Source of the DNA: Hwangdonia seohaensis
GTDB lineage: Bacteria; Bacteroidota; Bacteroidia; Flavobacteriales; Flavobacteriaceae
NCBI RefSeq assembly: GCF_031932625.1
Contig: NZ_JAVSCK010000001.1
Location: forward strand, 434,001 to 498,000
DNA: 64,000 nucleotides
Reading direction: 5' to 3'
Positions 1-8,376 of the stretch are shown piece after piece. The notes under the pieces were generated by a model that had not been told where the DNA came from, searched no databases, and saw only the letters and a list, made by a program, of their open reading frames with translations. Both the position numbers and the translations under genes were made by a program. The first letter of the stretch is position 1. The number at the start of each line of letters is the position of its first letter.

Positions 1-1286
1 ATGGCAATCCATTGTTTGTCGTCATTTTTTTCAGCAACCCAAAAGGTCTTCGGGTTTTCATCGGTTAAAACCTTGGATATAATATGCCCCTCTGCATCCT
101 TTTCAGTTGGTAGTTCCGTGATTTTTACATCATCATCATTTGAGGTAAATTTCATGACTTGGGTTAATGCCGATGACACGGTAACATTACCTTTATATGA
201 AAGCAACATCCAACCATTATGCTGACCTGCTTTTGTGGGATGATTGGGCGCAAACCTGGGGTAATCTCCATAATCGGTAGTGCTGTACATTAAACCTTCA
301 TCATCAAAAAACGTAGGAAACATACATAAGCGACGCTCCCATTGTGCGTTTGAGGCTAGTGCCATAGTAGCAAAATGCCAATACTGTCCGTTGGTTTGTT
401 TTACGGTAATTCCATGTCCCGCACCATTGGTAAATCCTCCAGGTTTAAAGCTCATAGGATTATTTTTCATATAAGTAAAAGGTCCAAGTGGAGTTTCTCC
501 AATATAAGCACCATCTGCATATACATTAAACTGAGTTCCCGGAGCGGCATATTGTAGGTAGTATTTTCCGTTGTGTTTTGTCATGGATGCCCCTTCCATA
601 TAACCTTCCTTTAAAGTTGGGTGATAGTTGTTTTCGCCAAAACGTTCCCATCCGTGTTTTTCTTCATTAAGGTTAATCAATTCTTTTCTAACACTGGTTT
701 CCAGAAAACGGTCGTCTTTATTCAGCATTTTTACACGAATTGGATGTACATTGGAAGAGCCCCAATAAAGATACGTTTTGCCATCATCATCAATGAATAA
801 TTCCGAATCCTGAATATTATGGGAAATGGATGCCGTTGGAGTCCAAGTTCCCTTTTTCGGATCGTCTGTGTACAGAATACTCCCGTAACCAGCAGGATTG
901 CCCGCAAAGTACACCAACGAATCTTTATAATTGAAAGCCGTAGGGGCATTGCTTCCTTCAAAAAACCATTGCTTTGGCTTGATAAACTTCCAGTCTACGA
1001 GATCCTTGGAATGCCAATAGCCAAACGAACGTGTAACGAACATGTAGTATTCACCCCGAAATTCAATAACGGCAGGATCGGCTCCGGAACGGTACGATTT
1101 ATTTTTGCTAGAATTGTAAACCATATAGGTGTAATCTATATCCAAAGGATTACAATAGGTTTTAAGGTTCTTCTTTTCGGTTGCTTCTGTTTCTAAAACA
1201 GGCGTGTCGCTCTTATTGTTTTTACAAGATGACATGGCCATTAAAGACAATAAGGCTACTAGTATTTTAAAGTTTTTAGTGTTCAT
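1..1286 (-). CDS. Glycoside hydrolase family 43 lipoprotein (3' end outside window)
   Basis: This is an open frame of 428 codons from ATG at 1284-1286 to the window edge, with no stop. The N-terminus is a lipoprotein signal peptide with Cys21 after a hydrophobic stretch (lipobox MSSC). The fold looks like the five-bladed propeller of GH43: SGADPAVI supplies the candidate catalytic base Asp70, QDSELFIDDDG the candidate pKa modulator Asp160, and YMEGASM the candidate acid Glu231. GH43 enzymes usually cleave arabinosides, xylosides or galactosides. The region beyond about residue 390 probably opens a further C-terminal domain that cannot be judged here. Its start overlaps the end of the sulfatase gene by 11 bases, so the two are probably translationally coupled in the PUL operon. 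Family call is firm; subfamily and substrate are not known. Confidence 0.85.
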   Translation of the reverse strand, partial: MNTKNFKILVALLSLMAMSSCKNNKSDTPVLETEATEKKNLKTYCNPLDIDYTYMVYNSSKNKSYRSGADPAVIEFRGEYYMFVTRSFGYWHSKDLVDWKFIKPKQWFFEGSNAPTAFNYKDSLVYFAGNPAGYGSILYTDDPKKGTWTPTASISHNIQDSELFIDDDGKTYLYWGSSNVHPIRVKMLNKDDRFLETSVRKELINLNEEKHGWERFGENNYHPTLKEGYMEGASMTKHNGKYYLQYAAPGTQFNVYADGAYIGETPLGPFTYMKNNPMSFKPGGFTNGAGHGITVKQTNGQYWHFATMALASNAQWERRLCMFPTFFDDEGLMYSTTDYGDYPRFAPNHPTKAGQHNGWMLLSYKGNVTVSSALTQVMKFTSNDDDVKITELPTEKDAEGHIISKVLTDENPKTFWVAEKNDDKQWIA

Positions 1287-2943
1287 AAGCTTTCATGGGC
1301 TGGCCCCTTAATCGTTCAAAACCTTTATAGGCGCGTTTAATGGATTCCGGACTGGCGCGTTCAAATTCTTTTTCGGTGACTTGATACTGCTCTTGTAATT
1401 CAGCTAATCGCAGTCGCAGAATATGTTCAATTTCATTATAAATATCCTCATCAATGACATTGTTCGTTTCTGATGGGTCTTCTCTTAAATCGTACAATTC
1501 CCATTCGTCAATATCATCGTAAACATGAATCAGCTTAAAACGATCGGTCCTTATTCCGTACATTTTTTTAACCATGTGAAAGGCAGGAAAATCATAGTAA
1601 TGGTAGTATAAAGCATCTCTAAAATCGGCATCTTCAACAGCGTTGGTTAATAATGGTTTTAAAGATTTTCCTTGCATATCTTCTGGAATATCCACTTGTG
1701 CAAAATCTAAAAAAGTTTGGGCAAAATCAAGGTTTTGGGTCAATGCCGTAACTTCGGTTCCCGGTTTTATAAGCTTCGGATATTTCATTAACATAGGCAT
1801 TGCCAATGATTCTTCATACATAAAACGCTTATCGAACCAGCCTTTTTCGCCTAAATAAAACCCTTGGTCGGTGGTGTAAACCACTATGGTATTATCTTCT
1901 AAATTATTTGCTTTTAAGTAATCCAAAATTCTTCCAACACCTTCATCAACCGCGGCAATGGTGGCCGAATAATCTTGCAGATAGCGTTGCAATTTCCATA
2001 AATCCAAATCTTTGCCTTTTAAATGCGCATCGTGAAACGCATCGTTTTTTGGCTGATAGGCTTTGTCCCATGCCGTGCGTTGTTCAGGTGTCATACGCTC
2101 AAAATCTGTTTTCCACGGATTGTGTGCCAATTCCAGGCTACCCTTTTTTTTGGTCATTTTTAAATCATGACCTTCGTACATATCCCTGTAAATGGTTTGA
2201 TACTGCTCCTTTGAGGCCGTTGAACCTTCGTGCGTTGTAAAATAAGTATCGGGTACGGGGAAGGTAACCTCATCATATTTATTTAGGTGGCGCAACGCAG
2301 GCATCCAGTTTCTGTGCGGTGCCTTGTGCTGCACCATGAGCATAAAAGGTTGCTCATTGTTTTTAATTTTATCTAAATAACGTAGCGCATCTTCGGTAAC
2401 AATATCGGTGGCGTAACCTTCAACCATCGTGGTGTCCACTGTTTTGGTTTCGGGGTTTGCAGAAATAAAATTAGGGTTATAATAATTGCCTTGATCCTGC
2501 AATATGTTCCAATAATCGAAGCCTTCTGGCTCGCCGTGTAAATGCCATTTGCCAAACATGGCGGTTTTATAACCCGCTTTTTGCAGCAGTTTTGGATAGG
2601 TTTGCTGGCTGCCATCAAAACGGTTTCCGTTCATTCTAAAACCGTTAACATGACTGTGTTTTCCCGTTAGAATTACCGCACGACTTGGTCCACAAATGGA
2701 ATTGGTACAGAAATTATTTTTAAAAATAGCGCCTTCGTTGGCAATCCTATCAATATTTGGTGTTGGTGCCAATTGGCTGATGGGATGTCCATAAGCACTA
2801 ATGGCTTGCGTTGCGTGATCGTCTGCCATGATGAAAATAATATTAGGACGTTGCTTTGTGGATTCAGCAAGTTCGTCTTTTTTTTCATTTTTACAGGATT
2901 GAAAAGCAACAGCAATAAGCACATATAATAGGATTCTCTGCAT
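1276..2943 (-). CDS. Family S1 formylglycine-dependent sulfatase, lipoprotein
   Basis: A 555-residue arylsulfatase-type enzyme, normal length for family S1. Residues 1-17 form a lipoprotein signal (lipobox FQSC, Cys17). The sulfatase signature C84-G-P-S-R88 followed by TGK at 93-95 marks Cys84 as the residue converted to formylglycine; Asp41-Asp42 near the N-terminus are the expected calcium ligands. GKWHLHG and TTDQGFYLGEKGWFDK are further sulfatase landmarks. It should remove sulfate esters from a sugar in the periplasm or on the cell surface. The start shares one base with the stop of the upstream esterase gene (TAATG) and the stop lies inside the GH43 gene. The S1 subfamily and regiospecificity cannot be assigned by eye. 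No maturase is encoded in this window, so a formylglycine-generating enzyme must lie elsewhere. Confidence 0.93.
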   Translation of the reverse strand: MQRILLYVLIAVAFQSCKNEKKDELAESTKQRPNIIFIMADDHATQAISAYGHPISQLAPTPNIDRIANEGAIFKNNFCTNSICGPSRAVILTGKHSHVNGFRMNGNRFDGSQQTYPKLLQKAGYKTAMFGKWHLHGEPEGFDYWNILQDQGNYYNPNFISANPETKTVDTTMVEGYATDIVTEDALRYLDKIKNNEQPFMLMVQHKAPHRNWMPALRHLNKYDEVTFPVPDTYFTTHEGSTASKEQYQTIYRDMYEGHDLKMTKKKGSLELAHNPWKTDFERMTPEQRTAWDKAYQPKNDAFHDAHLKGKDLDLWKLQRYLQDYSATIAAVDEGVGRILDYLKANNLEDNTIVVYTTDQGFYLGEKGWFDKRFMYEESLAMPMLMKYPKLIKPGTEVTALTQNLDFAQTFLDFAQVDIPEDMQGKSLKPLLTNAVEDADFRDALYYHYYDFPAFHMVKKMYGIRTDRFKLIHVYDDIDEWELYDLREDPSETNNVIDEDIYNEIEHILRLRLAELQEQYQVTEKEFERASPESIKRAYKGFERLRGQPMKAYEH

Positions 2944-3857
2944 TAGTTTTGGTTTGATTTTTTAGTAATGATTTTTTTGGTTTGAATGACTTCATCGTGT
3001 AATACGGTTTTATTGAAAAATTCAAAAACCGCATCCAGTTCATCAAACGGAATGGAAGATAATTCGTGCCTGCCACCAATAACTTTATGTAAATAATAAG
3101 ACGTCTCCAACTCATCCAACTTTACAGCAATGGTTTCTGAACCATCTAAAAGTAAATACCCTGGTTTTTCCGGACTGCAATAATGATGCGGTGCGCTTGC
3201 AAAAGGGACTAAATTATCATCCGTCCCGTGGAACAGAACCGTTGGCAATGCATTGTGCTTAGTAATATATTCTGCGTTAACTAAGGCGCCAGCTAACGAA
3301 AACACTCCGGCAAAACTAACGTCTTTGTAATGCTCTAAATCATCAATAAAAAACGATTTCATATACACCGCGTTCAAAACACCTTCGGCACCAGCGCTAC
3401 TGCCACCTGCTATTATTTTTGTGGGATCGATTTGCAGTTCCGTTTTATTATCAAAAACAAACTTAGTCGCATCCAAATAATCGATGGCCGCTTGCTTAAA
3501 GGTTTCCAGTTTATCTGCTTTTGGGCAATCGCAACCAAAGCCGGTTTCGGTACCTTTTCGCAGCAACCTATACGATATTGAAATGCCTATATAACCCTTT
3601 GTGGTAACATATTCTGCCAGCTTTTGCTCGTGGTGTGCGTTATCTCTTGTTCCTCCTGAGAAACCGCCACCGTGCATCCAAAGCAACACGGGTAAACTAT
3701 CATTTGGTTTCATATTTTCGGGGCTGTGAACATCCAATTTTAAAGTATCCGAGCCTTTAATAGCATAGGTGTACGTGGCTTTATTTTGAGACCAAACAAA
3801 ACTGGTTATGCCAAATATTAGTATGAAAAGTTTGTACTTTATGTTTGGTTGTCTCAT
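2943..3857 (-). CDS. Secreted alpha/beta-hydrolase esterase (BD-FAE/carboxylesterase-like)
   Basis: A 304-residue esterase counted from ATG at 3855-3857. The frame stays open back to a GTG at 3896, but that lies inside a hairpin; the internal ATG is followed at once by a basic-hydrophobic Sec signal ending near VWSQ. HGGG (residues 62-65) is the oxyanion hole of the hormone-sensitive-lipase/BD-FAE group, GSSAG (152-156) carries nucleophile Ser154, Asp213 in HGTDDN and His264 in GRHE complete the likely triad. It probably removes acyl groups (acetyl, feruloyl, succinyl or similar) from the PUL glycan. A short upstream ATG at 3873-3875 is an alternative start. Its stop overlaps the sulfatase start by one base. 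Confidence 0.85.
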   Translation of the reverse strand: MRQPNIKYKLFILIFGITSFVWSQNKATYTYAIKGSDTLKLDVHSPENMKPNDSLPVLLWMHGGGFSGGTRDNAHHEQKLAEYVTTKGYIGISISYRLLRKGTETGFGCDCPKADKLETFKQAAIDYLDATKFVFDNKTELQIDPTKIIAGGSSAGAEGVLNAVYMKSFFIDDLEHYKDVSFAGVFSLAGALVNAEYITKHNALPTVLFHGTDDNLVPFASAPHHYCSPEKPGYLLLDGSETIAVKLDELETSYYLHKVIGGRHELSSIPFDELDAVFEFFNKTVLHDEVIQTKKIITKKSNQN

Positions 3858-3888
3858 CTGTGTTTCATTTAACATAAAACTCAATTTA

Positions 3889-3924
3889 AAACCCACAAGG
3901 TTTCATAAGAAATCTTGTGGGTTT
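3889..3924 (-). terminator. Intercistronic 11-bp hairpin between GH3 and esterase genes
   Basis: AAACCCACAAG at 3889-3899 is exactly complementary to CTTGTGGGTTT at 3914-3924, with a 14-nt loop. Read on the minus strand it follows the GH3 stop by 12 nt and ends in a short, imperfect T-rich run. It could be a weak terminator, or a processing or stability hairpin that lowers expression of the distal esterase, sulfatase and GH43 genes relative to the core PUL genes. Confidence 0.6.
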
Positions 3925-3936
3925 AGTTGCTATTAA

Positions 3937-6195
3937 TCATTCTAAAGTGAATGCGTGTTCAAAATCGAAATCTGAAGTACCCTTAATGGCTATTTCAAAT
4001 TCACCGGGTTCAACCGTAAATTTCATTTCGCTGTTGTAAAATTTTAAATCTTCAACAGACAAATCGAAACTTACCGTTTTGCTTTCTCCTTTTTTAAGGA
4101 ATATCTTTTCGAAACCTTTAAGCTCTTTTACCGGTCTGGTGATGCTTCCTACTTTATCGTGAACGTAAAGCTGTACCACTTCATGCCCATCGTAATCACC
4201 TGTATTAGTAATGGTTGCCATTGCTGTAAGGGTGTCTGAAAAGCCAGTGGTTTCTGCCGATAACTTAAAATTAGAATACTCAAAAGTGGTGTAACTCAAT
4301 CCGTGTCCAAAAGGATAAAGTGGTGTATTTGGTACATCCAAATAATTGGATTTGTAATCCTCTTTTGGGTTGTTGGCGGGAATGGGTCTGCCTGTATTTT
4401 TCATGTTGTAATAAATGGGTACTTGTCCAAGATTTCTAGGAAAGGTTACGGTTAATTTTCCCGATGGATTGTGTTTGCCAAATAACACATCGGCAACACC
4501 GTTCCCGCCCATAGTGCCTGGAAACCAAGTTTCTAAAATGGCATCGGCTAAAGTATCTTCCTCTGATAAATCGAGTGGACGCCCATTCATTAAAACCAAC
4601 ACGATTTTTTTGTTTGGTACGGCTTCGCGGATACGCTTTATCAATTTGGTTTGGCTGCCCGGTATTTTTATATTGGTTCTGCTGGCAGCTTCACCACTCA
4701 TATCGTAATCTTCACCCATAACCATAACGACAATATCTGATTTTTTGGCAACCTTGATAGCCTCGTTAAATCCGCTTTCATCATCCCCTTCAATCTCGCA
4801 TCCTTTCGCATAATTTATTTTAGCATCGTTAACATATTCTTGAATGCCTTGGTGTACGCTAATGGCTTTTCCTCTGCGGTCACCCGCTGCTCCCCAATTT
4901 CCTAAAATATTTTCTTTGTCTTTTGCCAATGGCCCGATTAAGGCTATAGTTTTTTCTGAAGTCAGCGGTAACGCTTTATCATCATTTTTAAGCAACACCG
5001 ATGAAATGGCTGCGGAATGTCTTGCCGCTTCCAAAAATTCTGGTTTATAAATGGTTTCTTTTTCGCGTTGCTCATCGCAATATTTATAAGGGTCGTCAAA
5101 CAAGCCCAATTTGAATTTTGCCAAAAGGATTCTTCGGCAAGCCTCGTTTACCAATTCCACATCCACTTCGCCTTCATTAACCAATTCCTCTAAATAAAGT
5201 CTGTTGGCGCTACTCATCATATCTTGGTCTATACCCGCTTCAATGGCCAACTTTGTGGCATGTTTTTCATCTTTGGCAAAACCGTGGTCTACCAATTCGT
5301 TAATGGCGGTATAATCGGTCACCACAAATCCGTTAAAACCCCATTCATCTCTTAAAATGTCCTTAAAAATATATTTATTCGCCGTGGCAGGCACGCCGTT
5401 AATTTCGTTAAAAGCCGTCATAAAGGTTTCTACACCTTCGTCAACAGCAGCTTTAAAAGGCGGGAGATAAACATTTCTAAGTTCTTCCTCACCCATATTT
5501 ACCGTGTGGTAATCCCTTCCGGCTTGGGCAGCCCCATAGCCCACAAAGTGTTTCGCACAGGCCAAAATAGTGTTGGTTTTAGACAGGTCGTCGCCCTGAA
5601 ACCCCCTAACGTAAGCCTTGGTTATCTTGCTTGCTAAGTACACATCTTCTCCCATACCTTCTGAGATACGCCCCCAACGTGGGTCTCTGGCTATATCTAC
5701 CATGGGCGCAAAGGTCCAATGGATACCAACGGCCGAGGCTTCTTCGGCAGCAATGCGCGAGCCTTTTTCAATATCGTCTAAATCCCAACTGGCAGCCAAC
5801 CCTAAATTGATGGGGAATATGGTTTTAAATCCGTGGATAACATCGTAACCAAACAACAACGGAATGCCCAAACGGGTTTCCTCTACTGCCAATTTTTGCA
5901 AATCCCTCGTGGCTTTTGCCGAATACACATTAAGCATCGCACCCACATTGGCTTCTTTTATATAGGTTCTAAAATTTGTGTTTACCGTTGGCCCCGTAAT
6001 TGCGCCACTGCCACTGTACATAACCATTTGACCGACTTTTTCCTGCAAGGTCATTAAGCCCATTAAAGAATCGACCTTAGCGTGAAATACGGTTTCTGTA
6101 GTTGCATTGTTTTTTTTGTTTTCTGAAGTATTGCATCCTAAAAGGAATAAAAAAATAGTTCCTATAAAAAGCGTTGTTTTGGTTAGTGTTTTCAT
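3937..6195 (-). CDS. bglX: GH3 beta-glucosidase, BglX-like lipoprotein
   Basis: A 752-residue GH3 enzyme of the usual three-part layout: (alpha/beta)8 domain about 40-385, alpha/beta sandwich about 390-610, fibronectin-III-like domain about 650-745. Lipobox LLGC places Cys21 as the lipidated residue, so it is periplasmic and membrane-anchored. VVTDYTAI carries the predicted nucleophile Asp294; KHFVGYGAAQAGRDY at about 215-229 forms the sugar-binding loop; the MSGEAASR region in the second domain holds the likely acid/base. It should release glucose from beta-gluco-oligosaccharides made by the upstream GH144 enzymes. Only 6 bp separate it from the esterase gene upstream. The symbol is by family resemblance to periplasmic BglX; linkage preference (beta-1,2 versus 1,3 or 1,4) is inferred only from context. 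Confidence 0.93.
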   Translation of the reverse strand: MKTLTKTTLFIGTIFLFLLGCNTSENKKNNATTETVFHAKVDSLMGLMTLQEKVGQMVMYSGSGAITGPTVNTNFRTYIKEANVGAMLNVYSAKATRDLQKLAVEETRLGIPLLFGYDVIHGFKTIFPINLGLAASWDLDDIEKGSRIAAEEASAVGIHWTFAPMVDIARDPRWGRISEGMGEDVYLASKITKAYVRGFQGDDLSKTNTILACAKHFVGYGAAQAGRDYHTVNMGEEELRNVYLPPFKAAVDEGVETFMTAFNEINGVPATANKYIFKDILRDEWGFNGFVVTDYTAINELVDHGFAKDEKHATKLAIEAGIDQDMMSSANRLYLEELVNEGEVDVELVNEACRRILLAKFKLGLFDDPYKYCDEQREKETIYKPEFLEAARHSAAISSVLLKNDDKALPLTSEKTIALIGPLAKDKENILGNWGAAGDRRGKAISVHQGIQEYVNDAKINYAKGCEIEGDDESGFNEAIKVAKKSDIVVMVMGEDYDMSGEAASRTNIKIPGSQTKLIKRIREAVPNKKIVLVLMNGRPLDLSEEDTLADAILETWFPGTMGGNGVADVLFGKHNPSGKLTVTFPRNLGQVPIYYNMKNTGRPIPANNPKEDYKSNYLDVPNTPLYPFGHGLSYTTFEYSNFKLSAETTGFSDTLTAMATITNTGDYDGHEVVQLYVHDKVGSITRPVKELKGFEKIFLKKGESKTVSFDLSVEDLKFYNSEMKFTVEPGEFEIAIKGTSDFDFEHAFTLE

Positions 6196-6201
6196 TATTA
6201 G

Positions 6202-6993
6202 TTACTGTTTTATATTTGAAAATAGCCAGGGCAAAAATTGAGGTTCAGCAAAGGCAGAATCCCAACTATTATGATTATCATTAGCGTATAAAGTAAAATT
6301 TGGTTTGCCACCATTTTTAAGCAATCCTTCAACCATATTAACCGATGATATTGGGTTTACAACATTGTCGTTTGCGCCATGAAACACCCAAAAAGGCGTT
6401 GTTTTAGCATACACTTTTGTAGCTTCTGGATTTCCGGCACCACAAATGCTAATGGCCGCAGCGAAAAACTGTGGTTTTCGGTAAACCATTTCGAAAGTGC
6501 CCATACCGCCCATGGATAAACCTCCAACGTATATTTTATTTTTATTTACATAGGGTTTGGTGCTTATCTCGTCCATTAATTGCATCACCAAGTTTAGCGG
6601 TTTTGTCGGCTCGATATCTAGCGGAAATTCGATTTTTAATGGATTTGAGGTTCTATCGATTCGGGCGTTTGCCCAATAACTGTTTTTTGGACATTGCGGA
6701 AAAATAACAATGGCCGGAAAATGTGCTCTGTTTTCTTCAGAAGCAAACAATTTACTGCCATGTACCAATTGCGCTTTATTATCGCTTCCGCGCTCACCGG
6801 CACCATGAAGAAATAATATTACGGGATATTGCTTGGAATCATCAAAATCCTTAGGCATCATAAGGCGATATTGCAACGTATCGGATTGATTGATATAGAG
6901 TTCTTTTGAATACAAAGCTTCGTGTTGAGCAGAAAGCATATTTGCTGTACCCATAAAAACCAATATTAAAATGTATTTTGAATATTTACCCAT
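6202..6993 (-). CDS. Secreted esterase/phospholipase-like alpha/beta hydrolase (CE1-like)
   Basis: A 263-residue protein with a Sec signal peptide (cleavage near SAQ, residue 23). FLHGAGERG at 61-69 is the oxyanion-hole segment seen in the PHB-depolymerase/CE1-like 'prolyl oligopeptidase family' group, GLSMGG carries nucleophile Ser160, HGANDN carries Asp209 and NDNHNSW carries His241, so the triad is complete. Such proteins are common in flavobacterial beta-glucan PULs and are usually named phospholipase or carboxylesterase; the real substrate is rarely known. It is the fifth gene after susC-susD counting the binding protein and the two GH144 genes, 15 bp after the second GH144 gene and 6 bp before GH3. 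I infer removal of ester decorations from the incoming glycan. Confidence 0.88.
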   Translation of the reverse strand: MGKYSKYILILVFMGTANMLSAQHEALYSKELYINQSDTLQYRLMMPKDFDDSKQYPVILFLHGAGERGSDNKAQLVHGSKLFASEENRAHFPAIVIFPQCPKNSYWANARIDRTSNPLKIEFPLDIEPTKPLNLVMQLMDEISTKPYVNKNKIYVGGLSMGGMGTFEMVYRKPQFFAAAISICGAGNPEATKVYAKTTPFWVFHGANDNVVNPISSVNMVEGLLKNGGKPNFTLYANDNHNSWDSAFAEPQFLPWLFSNIKQ

Positions 6994-7008
6994 AATGCCT
7001 ATTGTGCT

Positions 7009-8376
7009 TTAATAATTAAATCCTAGTTTATCCAGTCCGTTTTTTACATCGGTGTTTTGCATAAATAAATTCCACAGCAAACCTGTTCTGTGGTTTTCAA
7101 TCATAATAATTTGAGGCCCTTGATCTATGGCTAAATAGGTATCGGTTACCCAAAAATTATAATGCGGACTAAAGGCATCGTAAAATCCTGCCGGCCCCAA
7201 TAATTTATCTTTGTTCTGATAAAGATAATGCATAACTTTTAAAGATTCTGCTGGGGTATAAGGTATCGAACTTATGGCTGCCGTTGGTGATATAACACCT
7301 TTATCGTTTGATGGACTGTGCGCCGAATATCCTCTTGAGCCATCCGCATTTCTGGAGTAACTTGCAGTTAATCCCCAACAGTCTGCACCGTAATCGACAT
7401 AGTTTTTAGGATTGGTGATGCAATATTGACGGTTGATTTTAGTGTGATTTACGGCAAGGTTCCAATAGTTAGCGTATTGATCGGTTAAGTTTTTAGGATT
7501 TAAACCCAAAAATGAATAATGGCTAAAAAACAAGGGGCCGCCAAAACTGGAACCACCGGCGTGATTTAAAACCAAAGGAAAACCGTATTGCGAAGCCGAA
7601 GAGACAATGTTACCGTTGTTTGCCCACCCGTCTTCATACACGGTTTTGGTGATACTATAATCTGGTGATGCTGCCGCCAATATATACGTAATCAGCACCT
7701 CGTTATAGCCTCGAAGTTTTAAATTAATATCGAACCCGTAATTGGGGCTCCAATGCCAAAACAAAGCGTTTTGGTTTTGTGTGTACCAATCCCACTCGAT
7801 GCCTTTCCATAGCGCATTTGCTTTATCGGCCAGTGCTTTTTCTTCTGTTGTACCGTTTTTAAAATACTCTTTTACGCATACTAAGCCTTGTGCAAAAAAA
7901 GCGGTTTCTACCAAATCGCCACCATTATCTTTGGTGCTAAAAGGTATAACGCTACCGTTGCTTCCATTAATCCAGTGTGGCCATGCGCCGTGAAAACGGT
8001 CGGCAGTTTCAAAAAAGCCCAATATTTTATTCAATCTTGCAACGCCTTCTGCTTTGGTAATATAAGCTCTTTCAATACCCACTAAAATGCTCATCAAACC
8101 AAAACCCGAACCGCCGGTGGTTACAACATTCTGATTTAAAGTGGGTTCTTTTGGATGGTAACGTTCTTTAGCCGCACCAGAGTTTGTTTCGGCAAAATCC
8201 CAAAAATATTTAAAGGTTTCTTTTTGGGTTAAATCCATCATTTCGGTATCTGTTAGTTTTTCAACTACAGGGTCGTCGTCATTAGGAATATAAGGTTCTT
8301 GATATCCCGGGCCGTCATTCCCGCCACAGGATAGTATCAAAATAAAAAATACTATGTAACAAAACCTCATCTTCAT
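7009..8376 (-). CDS. GH144-type beta-1,2-glucanase lipoprotein, second paralogue
   Basis: A 455-residue lipoprotein (lipobox LSC, Cys17) with the Glycoamylase domain (Pfam PF10091) that defines family GH144. Landmarks: ETFKYFWDFAE, VTTGGSGFG, DNGGDLVETAF, FWHWSPNYG, GLTASYS, YDAFSP, IDQGP and MIENHRTG. GH144 members characterised in Bacteroidota act on beta-1,2-glucans, either endo or releasing sophorose. Its ATG overlaps the TGA of the upstream paralogue by four bases (ATGA), so translation is coupled. It is clearly homologous along its length to the 8373-9749 protein, but differs in many positions, so the pair probably divides the work, for example endo against exo. 'Glucoamylase family protein' is the usual automatic name and does not imply starch activity. 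Confidence 0.88.
   Translation of the reverse strand: MKMRFCYIVFFILILSCGGNDGPGYQEPYIPNDDDPVVEKLTDTEMMDLTQKETFKYFWDFAETNSGAAKERYHPKEPTLNQNVVTTGGSGFGLMSILVGIERAYITKAEGVARLNKILGFFETADRFHGAWPHWINGSNGSVIPFSTKDNGGDLVETAFFAQGLVCVKEYFKNGTTEEKALADKANALWKGIEWDWYTQNQNALFWHWSPNYGFDINLKLRGYNEVLITYILAAASPDYSITKTVYEDGWANNGNIVSSASQYGFPLVLNHAGGSSFGGPLFFSHYSFLGLNPKNLTDQYANYWNLAVNHTKINRQYCITNPKNYVDYGADCWGLTASYSRNADGSRGYSAHSPSNDKGVISPTAAISSIPYTPAESLKVMHYLYQNKDKLLGPAGFYDAFSPHYNFWVTDTYLAIDQGPQIIMIENHRTGLLWNLFMQNTDVKNGLDKLGFNY

Noticed and set aside
731..961. Open frame antiparallel to the GH43 gene frame
   Set aside because: It is on the same strand but in another frame inside the GH43 coding region, has no domain features and no initiation context.
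3858..3896. Longer esterase start at GTG 3896
   Set aside because: The GTG lies inside a perfect hairpin and adds a tail before a good signal peptide that already starts at ATG 3857.
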